DNA from: Dimargaris cristalligena
Taxonomy: Eukaryota > Kickxellomycota > Dimargaritomycetes > Dimargaritales > Dimargaritaceae
DNA: 12,107 nucleotides
NCBI GenBank assembly: GCA_027576995.1
Contig: JANBQC010000743.1
Location: 1-12,107 of the forward strand
Direction: 5' to 3'
The notes beneath the pieces were generated by a model. The model saw only the letters and a program-made list of their open reading frames with translations, was not told the DNA's origin and made no database searches. A program made the translations under genes and the position numbers. This document shows, piece by piece, positions 1 to 7,560 of the stretch (the first letter of the stretch is position 1; each line of letters starts with the position of its first letter).

Positions 1-128
1 GTGAGAATAGCTTTTAACCAGTAATATTGGCCTCATCCAATGGATTTTTCATTATACAGCCTGAATGAACTTCTCCCGTGTTTAACTGGTTTGAATAGAT
101 AACGATGGTGGTACACGGCTATACCAAT

Positions 129-181
129 GTCACTTACATGCACGAACACAGGTCACTTACCGATGTGCGTCACAAGCACAG
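129..181 (+). repeat. Imperfect two-copy tandem repeat
   Basis: Two adjacent units both begin GTCACTTAC and end in CACAG: 129..151 (23 bases) and 152..181 (30 bases). The second has a short extra stretch in the middle. On the minus strand each unit contains GTAAGTG, a word that is over-represented in the window. No function is assigned. Confidence 0.45.
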
Positions 182-543
182 GTCTCTAGCCCAGTTACCA
201 CAGTGGCGTTATGAAACTACGTCATGGATGGGGGGGCAGTCGGAAAATTGGGATCAGACAACTTCAAAAAGCCGACTTCGTTGGTCCACGCCATCTATTT
301 GCAGGGTGCGTAAATCCAACACGACTGGTAACTAATAATGGACACTGGGATTCATCTACCATTGCCAGAGAGTAAACCCATTTATTACATCCATAATGCA
401 GAATTGTACTTGCCAGGTTATTCTTAAACATGTCAGAGGCCACTCACTCGTTCCCATATACGTCTCTCTTCTTAGAATGAGCTTGTCGTTCAGGTCAGAG
501 TCAGATAAAACTAGAATTCACCGAATTCCAACTACTGATGTAT

Positions 544-549
544 TTTATT
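544..549 (-). terminator. Candidate poly(A) signal AATAAA for the kinase
   Basis: TTTATT on the plus strand reads AATAAA on the kinase strand, about 300 bp after its TAA stop at 848..850. It is the first canonical copy downstream of the stop; a second lies at 381..386. An A/T-rich block at 600..625 between the stop and the signal could also contribute to 3'-end formation. Fungal poly(A) signals are loose, so this is only a candidate. Confidence 0.3.
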
Positions 550-847
550 TTCTATTACTGGATCAAAAAAGGCTCTATACGTAATGCCATATTTATGATT
601 GTAAATAAATATAAAATATTTTTAAGGGATGAAGAGTGGGATAATGAATGGGAGGAGGTACACAATACGAGGGGGGGAATGCCGGAGATAGGAGCGTCGG
701 TATACTTAAACTGAAAAGGGGAGTGAGAGAGGGAATCACTGCCATTTAGTCAAATGGAAGATACGGGAAGTGGGAATAGTAGAAAGGAGAAGGGGGCAGG
801 GCGGGCAAAATAGGGGGTGATTGCGATGTGCGGGTATTATTTTTTAG

Positions 848-3283
848 TTAGCACAACTCATTAGATAGGTGATGTACATGTTGGGTGCTGAGACAGTTGG
901 GTTTACAGTAGTCGATGGACTTGAACCAGGGGTCGTTCAAAATATCCTCCATCGTGGCCCGCTTCTTGACGTCGGGGTGCAGCATCGCTGCCAAGAGGGG
1001 CTGGCCCTCGACAATCGGGAACGCGGTGATTGCTTTGGAAGTACGGCGGTTGTGGTTATTGGCATACGAAGAATAGTCAGCGTTGTCACGCCGGGCTACT
1101 TTCCAGGGGAATTTGGAAAGGACCAAGGAGAATAGGACAATACCCAGCGACCAAATATCGGAGGCCCGGGGATCGTAAGGTCGCTTAACGTGAAGTTCGG
1201 GGGCGATATAGGGGTCGGACCCGGTATAACCGGTCACTTCGTGGGCCTCCGATTCGAACGGGGTCTTGAACACGATGGCACAGCCAAAATCGATGAGTTT
1301 GACAATGCCATCGAAGTTAAGCATGCAGTTCTCCAGTTTCAAATCCCGGTGGGCGATACCCAGACTGTGCAGGTAGTTGACACCGTGAACGATCTGGACG
1401 AAACAGCAGATGCACTCGTCAGGGGTCATTTTACCGGTGGCAACGACGTTAAATAAATCGTAAGGGCAGTACTCCATGATTTCGTAAACATGGCCCTCTT
1501 CAAAGATAATGTCCAGGGTTTCGACGATGTTCTCGTGGTGAATGGATGATCCGATGCAGTATTCGCTGGTAATCTTCTTGTAGTACTCACGCTCCGACTC
1601 CCGGGGGTCGCGGGCCCGGAATTCTTTAACCGCGTATACCTTGGGCCGGCCTCCGTTGGCGGGCTGAGTGAGACAAGGGGTGACCTGGCTCGTATCAGCG
1701 GCTCGCTGCAGAGCGTTGGTGGAGGGTTTCTTACCAAGCATTGTCACCGGGTTCTGGTTGTGGGCCGGGACACTTTGGTGGGCGTATTCCTCAAGCAGGC
1801 GCACAGTACCGCCGGTGCCTTGGCCAATAACTTTGACCGCTTTACCGTATTCCGCAAGTGAGGCTTCGTGAGCATGATAGCGTCGCCGGACGGCGCTGTG
1901 TTCGGAAGAGCCGGAAGACGAGTAGCCACCCTGGCCAGCGGCGTCGTCGTCCGCACCTTTAGCTACCGGACCGGAAGGGACGGGTCGCGGGGCGGTGGCG
2001 TTATTCGCCACAAAGGCGCCAGGCTGAGCGGCGGGTGGGTGATGACCCGGGCTTGCTTCCACAGCGGCCTGCTGGTTGCCGGAGCGAGGTTGTTGACGGC
2101 CCTTGAGGAACTTTTTGATGGGGACAAAGATATGGGCAATGGGACGATGGGGCTTGGGTGGTTTACTACCAGTTAGGCCAGGGACCGGCGAGGGTGACTG
2201 GGCGTGCTGGTGGTGAATGTCCTTAATCCCATGGACGGCTTTCGTCAAGGGGTTGTTTTCGACAAAATGGGAGAGCATCCGGCCAGCGGTGGGGGACGGC
2301 TGTTGTTGGCTCGAGCCGGACTTGGAGTAGCGGTGCTTGGGTGGGCCCCCAGTATGACCCCCCCGGCTACGGCGCTCTTCCGAAACAATCCGATCCACCG
2401 TGGCGGGGGAGATGTAGTGCACATTGTTGCGCACGGCAGCCTCCTCGGTATAGCGGGATGTATCCACGGAGGGCCGCGGTGGTGGCTGCCGAACAGGTGG
2501 GGGTTCAGTCGAAATAACTTGACTAGAACTAGTGGATACGGGGGTATGGGGGTGGGAGACGCTGCGGCGACGGTCAGCTACTTCGGTGGGCGACAAGTTG
2601 GCTACGGGTACGGGCTCCCCCATGGTAGAGGAGCGATGACGTAGGGGTGGCGAGCGTTGTCGCTGGCCGGAGGACCGAGCCGAGCCGTTAGAATCGCTAG
2701 ACCGGGTCGAGCCGGCCTCACTCTGGTTGGAGCTCGACAGGCGGAAGGAGGCCTTGCGGGCGATAACAGCACCGGGGGTGGCCGTGGGGGAATGCACGGA
2801 GCCAGGAGGGAAGAGTGGGGCGGGCATGGGGTCGTCGGTCAAAGTGGACTGGCGCTTCCAGTCCAGGCCAGCAGTGGACTCAGGGGAGTGCAGGAGCAGC
2901 GCACTGGGGCTGGGTTGAAGGGTAGCGGTCGAGGATTGACGAGTGGAGGGGGTGGTTCGCCGGGGGCTGGTGGAATGGGATGGGGAGGCAGAGTCGCAAT
3001 GTCTTGGGGAAGGGGGGGAAGCTGAGGGAGAAGGGGGAAGATAAGCCGGGGTGGTGAAGGAGGAAGAGGAGACGGGCGAAGGGACACTCTCACCCGAGGA
3101 GGAACCCTGGGCGTTGGAAGGTCGCTTACGTGATAGTAGAGAGCGCACTGAGAGGCCCGAGGCAGCCGTCGTCAGTTTAGCCAAGCGAGAAGACTTAGAG
3201 TTAGAAGAGCGCTGAGAAGGGGAAGGGCTAAGGCCAGTGGAGTCGGGACTGTGGGTAGACATGGTGCTGACCGGCGGGCTCAT
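848..3283 (-). CDS. Fungal NPR1/HAL-family serine/threonine protein kinase, complete
   Basis: Seen: 811 residues. Residues 1-480 are Ser/Pro/Arg-rich and probably disordered, with many SP/TP sites, a proline stretch at 261-271, and a more ordered-looking patch at 334-360 and 380-396 (hydrophobic/basic, FVPIKKFLKGR). The kinase domain runs from about 480 to 790: Gly loop GQGTGGTV 487-494, YAVKEF with Lys553, helix C Glu574, HRDLKLEN 645-652 (Asp647, Asn652), DFG 665-667, GSDPYIAPE ending at 696, DIWSLG 709-714, and Arg775. All catalytic residues are present. About 50 residues are inserted between the Gly loop and Lys553. A Cys/His tail follows the domain (793-805). Known: the pattern EYCP, HRDLKLEN, GSDPYIAPE and FPWK is typical of the fungal NPR1/HAL4/HAL5/RTK1 group, which regulates plasma-membrane permeases and K+ transporters, often under TORC1 or calcineurin-linked signals. 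Start: ATG at 3283 has an in-frame TAA two codons upstream; Met8 (3260..3262, A at -3) is a credible alternative. No intron is needed. Substrate and exact orthology are inference; Oca2/Ppk-type paralogues are possible. Confidence 0.95.
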   Translation of the reverse strand: MSPPVSTMSTHSPDSTGLSPSPSQRSSNSKSSRLAKLTTAASGLSVRSLLSRKRPSNAQGSSSGESVPSPVSSSSFTTPAYLPPSPSASPPSPRHCDSASPSHSTSPRRTTPSTRQSSTATLQPSPSALLLHSPESTAGLDWKRQSTLTDDPMPAPLFPPGSVHSPTATPGAVIARKASFRLSSSNQSEAGSTRSSDSNGSARSSGQRQRSPPLRHRSSTMGEPVPVANLSPTEVADRRRSVSHPHTPVSTSSSQVISTEPPPVRQPPPRPSVDTSRYTEEAAVRNNVHYISPATVDRIVSEERRSRGGHTGGPPKHRYSKSGSSQQQPSPTAGRMLSHFVENNPLTKAVHGIKDIHHQHAQSPSPVPGLTGSKPPKPHRPIAHIFVPIKKFLKGRQQPRSGNQQAAVEASPGHHPPAAQPGAFVANNATAPRPVPSGPVAKGADDDAAGQGGYSSSGSSEHSAVRRRYHAHEASLAEYGKAVKVIGQGTGGTVRLLEEYAHQSVPAHNQNPVTMLGKKPSTNALQRAADTSQVTPCLTQPANGGRPKVYAVKEFRARDPRESEREYYKKITSEYCIGSSIHHENIVETLDIIFEEGHVYEIMEYCPYDLFNVVATGKMTPDECICCFVQIVHGVNYLHSLGIAHRDLKLENCMLNFDGIVKLIDFGCAIVFKTPFESEAHEVTGYTGSDPYIAPELHVKRPYDPRASDIWSLGIVLFSLVLSKFPWKVARRDNADYSSYANNHNRRTSKAITAFPIVEGQPLLAAMLHPDVKKRATMEDILNDPWFKSIDYCKPNCLSTQHVHHLSNELC

Positions 3284-3285
3284 GG

Positions 3286-3293
3286 CTTATATA
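3286..3293 (-). promoter_or_regulatory. TATATAAG element directly before the kinase ATG (TATA-like or splice acceptor)
   Basis: On the kinase strand the sequence reads TATATAAG, then CC, then the ATG of codon 1. It is a perfect-looking TATA box, but it lies only 3 bp from Met1. If it set the transcription start about 30 bp downstream, mRNAs would begin near Met8 and exclude Met1. Alternatively, the C/T-rich run before it plus the AAG could act as a 3' splice site joining a leader exon to CCATG. The element is seen; both roles are inference. Confidence 0.35.
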
Positions 3294-3337
3294 GGGGGAG
3301 AAGGGGGATGATGGGAATTATAAGCGAAAATAAATAT

Positions 3338-3358
3338 GGGGGTGGGTGGGTGATGGGG
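3338..3358 (+). promoter_or_regulatory. Canonical G-quadruplex motif upstream of the kinase
   Basis: Four G-runs of 5, 3, 3 and 4 bases are separated by loops of 1, 1 and 4 bases, which fits the standard G3+ N1-7 pattern. Further runs of G5, G5 and G3 lie at 3294..3315 and a G6 run near 3378..3383. The Gs are on the template strand of the kinase, 55-75 bp before its start codon, so the structure would sit in the promoter or 5' leader DNA. Folding and function are inferred. Confidence 0.5.
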
Positions 3359-3618
3359 AGTTTTACAATACAGTGGAGGGGGGAGGGAAAGTGCCCAAGA
3401 GAAAGTTGGAGGGCAGAAGAATATACACAGTTGAGGTGCACGCAAAAAGGGGGCACCGGGAAGAGGCGGGAAGGTCAGAATGGAAAAGAGGGACGGGGTT
3501 GACGTATGTCACGCACCCTATTAATCACGCAAGGAAATAATAGAAATGGGGTGTGGTGGAGATTGGATTATCCACGAGAGAATACGCCAGACCAGCCTAA
3601 AATAGAGCCGAGGAAGAC

Positions 3619-3641
3619 GAAAAAGAGAAGGGAGAGAGAGG
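3619..3641 (+). repeat. Polypurine tract, 23 bases
   Basis: An uninterrupted A/G run that ends in an alternating GA stretch. On the opposite strand it is a polypyrimidine tract upstream of the kinase. Such tracts can adopt triplex DNA or act as C/T promoter elements in fungi; neither is shown here. Confidence 0.6.
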
Positions 3642-4700
3642 CTCAAACGGATTGATGAATGCAGTAGTGACCAGAATATATAAATAAGAGACTGTTCTTA
3701 TCACGGCTTCAAACACAATGCGTGAGGGCGTCTATCTAGAAACAGCTGCTAAAATATTGCCTGGGAAGGGATTATTCAAACAAAATCAATTACGACAAGA
3801 GTAGCGCTAACGGTGAAAGGGGGTTTCTGAGCGGCTAAAGAAAGCGAGAAAGGCACTGAGTGATTACAAAAAAAAATAGGCGGAAACAGGTATGGTGAAT
3901 AAGGAGGAGGAGCCACGGTGGAAACCCAGAAACTTAGACGAAGGATATCAATTTAGCTAAGCCTCAAATGGGGAAATGTAGGGAAGCACACTAAGGGTGG
4001 TGGAAAATGTGAGGATGCACCTGATTTGAGGAGCACTTGAAAGAGGGACGCTGCAGAGTGGGCGATAAGCCAAATGCAGATGAACGCCCCCCGTGAAGCG
4101 CCAACAGCTAAAACAATCGGGGAAAAGGGGGCCGTGCAGGTGACGGCGGTAATGGCGGGCCGGGATTCCGGTTTAAAGTGGTTATCGTCGCTGGGACTGG
4201 GTTGACGTATACCCAGAGCCTTAATGGAAACCAGGGGGATACTATGGAGGACTATAGCAATGGATGGTAGTGGGGTATGGGCCAAGTCGACTCAGTCAAG
4301 ATTGGAGAACCGGAGGGGTAAGATTCAGTCAGTTTGGTTAAGCAGAGTAACTATAAAAAAAAATAACAGAGAGGAATAAGTCCAGAAATAATCAACTGGC
4401 TGGACTCGGAGGCGTGTGTTACACCTAAAGGAACGGGGAAAGGGTTAGTAGGAGTGGGGGGACAGTCTCTTTAGCCGAAAAAATAATAAGTGCAGGTGCC
4501 ATACGTACTAACGCAGCACACCACCATAAAGGGACAGACTAGGTAGATAAGTAATAACAATGAGGAGAGGGGTTGGGCGTTTTTAGGGTATTTAGGGAGT
4601 AGCGCTTAATGTTAGGGCCTGAGAGGAAAGCGAGGTTAGCTGGGATGAAGAAAGGGGGGCAGTGGATGCGATGTGGTATATATAAACAACAAAAGAAGGC

Positions 4701-4725
4701 GGAGGAGAGAGAGAGGGAAGAGGAA
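4701..4725 (+). repeat. Polypurine (GA)n tract, 25 bases
   Basis: An uninterrupted A/G run with a (GA)5-like core, the longest I noticed in the purine-rich flank. It may be a microsatellite seed. On the kinase strand it is a CT tract. Confidence 0.6.
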
Positions 4726-5190
4726 CACTTTGATGATAGTGGTGATAAGTACAACAAAGGGGAAATAATGGAGCCGGACGAAACACTAATGGCGGGAAGA
4801 GGAGAAGGCTGGGCGGAGGGAAAGCGGGATGGCCTAGGGCTGGGTGCTTGGTTCAGTCAACCAATGAAAACACTTGACTGGGGAAGGACCACGCAAGGGG
4901 GATCAGGCTGATGAGGATAGATAGGAGGCACAATAAGGGGAGGATGATGGACCGACCACTGGTAGACTGGTAAATGAATACGGCACAAATCGCTCCGAGT
5001 GGCTATAATTAATATACGGCAGAGTCCCATTATTATTATCAACCCAGGCAATTTTTGGACCCAAGAGTGGGAGAAAACGAGGGGCAAAAGTGTGTGAGGA
5101 GGTAGGTAGATGGATGAAGGGCGGTTAGTGGTGGAAATGGGGGAGGATGGGCACAGCACGTAATAAATAATACTGCTATTGTGTGTGTTT

Positions 5191-5223
5191 TGGGCGGGTA
5201 GGGAAATAAACCAGGCCCGCCCA
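5191..5223. repeat. GC-box inverted repeat (TGGGCGGG ... CCCGCCCA)
   Basis: TGGGCGGG at 5191..5198 is followed, after 17 bases, by its exact reverse complement at 5216..5223. The extended word GGCCCGCCCA at 5214..5223 recurs at 5284..5293. GGGCGGG-type sites are recognised by C2H2 zinc-finger regulators in many eukaryotes. The pair could be a protein-binding site or a hairpin. It lies about 1.9 kb upstream of the kinase start, so the target gene is unclear. Confidence 0.45.
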
Positions 5224-5400
5224 CGCCTTTTTCCCTGTCTTGCGCAATATCCCCTCCCTTATTCACTAGTGTGGCACTAATATGGCCCGCCCATTTACAG
5301 TTGGTCCGACTACCCCATCCATCAGTGTGGACAAGCCGGCCGTATTGACAAAATAGGCAATGTAATTAATTAACCTTAAAGAATAGAGAGAAAGATATAT

Positions 5401-5413
5401 GGACTTACCTGTA
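5401..5413 (-). other. Strong 5' splice-site-like sequence, TACAG|GTAAGTCC
   Basis: On the kinase strand this matches the consensus donor (AG before GTAAGT) almost perfectly. A second GGTAAGTCC occurs on the same strand at 6677..6685. No coding exon is recognised next to either. If used, the first could end a non-coding leader exon of the kinase, but the intron would be about 2 kb, which is long for a fungus. Confidence 0.2.
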
Positions 5414-5701
5414 ACGGCTATTCGCTAATTTAGGTTCTGTAGTAACGAGAAGGATGACTAAGTTCAGTGCTTTTAACCAGGTGTGAGGGGTGCGCAGATA
5501 CACTAATGGAGGAATGGGAGGTTTACATTCAATACGGTGGGTGGTTGTTAGCAGGAAGAACAACACAGGAGCAACCGGGAAAAAGGTAGAAAAGGAAGGA
5601 GTGGCAGTGAATAGCCGCGACAGTAGGAATAATCAAACTGGGTAGTAGTGGCTAAAGGACTAGAGAGAAAGAGCTAGGCTAGCTGGGGGGGATGGGCCTC
5701 T

Positions 5702-5752
5702 CCTTATATATACATGCATATAAAGGTCGCGTGGCAGTGTATGCATATATGC
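5702..5752. repeat. AT-rich palindromic cluster with repeated ATGCATAT
   Basis: 5702..5726 is an imperfect 25-base palindrome with CCTT at one end and AAAGG at the other, enclosing ATGCATAT at 5714..5721. ATGCATAT recurs at 5741..5748, 27 bases on. It could be a TATA-rich regulatory cluster or a small cruciform-prone element; there is no adjacent gene to assign it to. Confidence 0.4.
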
Positions 5753-7154
5753 CTGAAAAAAAATAGGCCGGAGTTTGAGCCACCCGGAGGGCAATGCAGT
5801 CAGAGAAGAGACCTCTCTCTCTATACGCGATGATGAGCTGATAGGCGCGTGTTGGCTGAAGATGGCCCAGCAGCCCTTTAATCAGTTGAAAAGGTGTCTT
5901 AAGGTAGGGGAAATCCGGCGAAGGGACCGTAGGTTAAGCCCTCGATAACTAACGAAGGGCCATCGCAGGGTGCCACAGTGCGTAACTAGGGATTATTTCA
6001 GCACCAGCCAACGCCCGCCAGTGCTCCCTAGGTGCTACTACCAGGCCGCGACGATGGTTGCACCCATTCAACAGTCCCAAGTACAGGCCATGCTAATAAT
6101 CAACCCCCCCTTCGTCACTGCCACACGCAAGAAGGCCAGTAGAATGGGTCCTTCGAATAGGACAGTATAGACCACAGAGACTACCTACCACCCCTCAGAT
6201 TAATAGTGGAGTGGCCAGTCACAGCTGATAAGGGGAGGGGGATTACTACTAGCAGCAGCAACAGCAGTAGACACTGGGGGAGGGGTTTTTCTAAACAGAA
6301 GCTAACGTGCAGAAAAGAAGAGCCTCTCTCCCCTTGTCCTTCGCTATCCCAGCCGTCAAAACGCATCTCGGACCTTCCCCTGTGCAGAATTGCACTTTGG
6401 ACCCCCCAAAGGATTCCGGCCCCTCCCTTGGGTTTCTAGTTCAAAACCCGTCCGGGGAAGCGCCAGCAATCAGCATTGATGACATTCAGGGGAGACGGAT
6501 CAAGTAATAGGGATGAATAGTAACAGTAGTTGACCATATCGCCTACGCTTTCCACTCTCCCCTCCTCTACACGGATCACCGGTGCGGTGCTACTAACCGC
6601 CCCATCACACTGTATTTGGCCAATCCCCCAGCTACCAAAACTCCTCACCCAACGCCAAAATATCCGATAAATAAAAGGACTTACCGAGTGTAAAATGTAA
6701 AGTAATATTCGAAAATAGGCAGCAGTGGTTGGACCGGGCTGTTTCGAAAGATGGTGGTGACTCTCGGATATAGATAGGGTGGTGTTCCAGTAGGTGGACA
6801 AACCGCCGAACTTAGAGGCTACGAAGGAATTAGTTCTCGGTAAGTGGGTGGTGGGATTCTTCTACTCTACGTTGGTAAGGTTGTGGTGGGCCTCCGGAGA
6901 AGATCCAATGGTAGCTTACACAGATCAAGCACGAGTGAAATAATAGGTGAAGAAAGGGCCACGTTTCCACGTGAGTGTGGGGTTCGACAGGCTACTACTA
7001 GTAAGTGATTCAAAGGCTGCTTAGGCTAAAAATAAACGGGTGTGCAGACTATTTCTTAAAGAACTAAAAAAGCAACAATGAAACGGGCGCTGAGAATAGT
7101 AAATTTTCGGATGTGGGTATGACTAGGTCACCTACGTAGCCCTCGTTAATCGTA

Positions 7155-7330
7155 TACGGCGGAGTTCCCAGTATTAAGATGAAAAAGAAGCAGTAGACGA
7201 CTGTCGGAGGAACTGTGTAAGTGAATGGAACCCGGGGCTAAGGGGTACTTAGGGGACCGGCAATCCGAAACGAAGGACTGATCCGGTAGATAATATATAT
7301 ATATAAAACTGATTACGGCGCAGTATTAAG
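7155..7330 (+). repeat. Short dispersed repeat, TACGGCG...CAGTATTAAG
   Basis: TACGGCG and CAGTATTAAG occur together at 7155..7178 (7 bases between them) and at 7314..7330 (directly joined). A diverged relative with TATACGGC, GAGT, CCCA and TATTA in the same order lies at 5013..5035. Seventeen matched bases around one gap are unlikely by chance. The family has no recognisable identity. Confidence 0.35.
7293..7305. repeat. Short (AT)n microsatellite
   Basis: Thirteen bases of alternating A/T, running into AAAAC, so it also reads as a TATA-type element on the plus strand. There is no gene close enough to make that meaningful. Confidence 0.6.
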
Positions 7331-7560
7331 GGGATAGCGGAAAATAGGGGCTACCAGGTGGAACAGAAATGCTAAAAACACAATATTATCCCGGTAAGTG
7401 TAGACGAACAGAGAACCTGAACTTCACGAACAATATCTCGAACACAAATGAAGGATTTAAACCGAAATGACAATGACAATGATAACGATTTTTGGTAATA
7501 GTAGTAATACTAAGATGCGGGCAGTCAGAGCAATTACGATGTAATTATACAATTAAGTTG

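Larger units (their letters stand above)
1..847. other. 3' flank of the kinase, no gene seen
   Basis: The two open frames here (76 and 62 codons) have no recognisable domain and no skewed codon use, and I do not call them. The stretch from about 590 to 840 is rich in G and A on the plus strand, with several G-runs (for example a G7 run near 672), continuing the asymmetry of the kinase gene. It probably contains the kinase 3' UTR. No tRNA or transposon signal was seen. Confidence 0.6.
3294..5160. other. Purine-rich (plus) / pyrimidine-rich (minus) upstream region, no gene
   Basis: Hand counts give 48 purines of 60 at 3601..3660 and 45 of 60 at 4741..4800 on the plus strand. The region abuts the kinase start, so the kinase strand is C/T-rich for nearly 2 kb. 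Open frames here (110 codons or fewer) are low-complexity readings of the biased sequence, Lys/Glu/Arg/Gly-rich on one strand and Ser/Pro/Leu-rich on the other, and I do not call them. TATA-like words in plus orientation lie at about 3677..3687 and 4677..4685. It probably contains the kinase promoter and possibly its 5' leader. Confidence 0.6.
5161..7560. other. Region without a recognisable gene
   Basis: Both strands were read. The largest open frames (121 codons at 6436..6801 minus, beginning only at TTG; 66-77 codons at 5970..6507 plus) overlap each other in different frames and show no domain, no codon preference like the GC-rich kinase, and no repeated protein motif. The region holds the GC-box repeat, the AT palindrome, a short dispersed repeat, and several GTAAGTG words, described separately. 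Confidence 0.55.

Noticed and set aside
869..3093. Several open frames of 63-146 codons on the plus strand, and others on the minus strand, inside the kinase gene
   Set aside because: They lie inside the kinase reading frame region, and their Gly/Arg/Val-rich or Pro/Leu-rich composition follows from the GC-rich, Ser/Pro-coding sequence read in other frames. No domains.
4677..4690. TATATATAAAC, a plus-strand TATA-like element
   Set aside because: No credible plus-strand gene follows it. Such words are common in this A-rich strand.
9..5480. Twelve-base direct repeat GCTTTTAACCAG near 9 and near 5468
   Set aside because: A few 12-base matches are expected by chance in a 12 kb window, and the flanks do not extend the match.
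6436..6801. 121-codon minus-strand open frame, the longest outside the kinase
   Set aside because: It starts only at TTG, has no domain, no codon bias, and overlaps plus-strand frames of equal quality. It does contain a GGTAAGTCC donor-like word, noted separately.
6978..6995. GGTTCGACAGG, resembling a tRNA B box
   Set aside because: It lacks the expected ending of the B box, and no A box or cloverleaf stems can be built around it.
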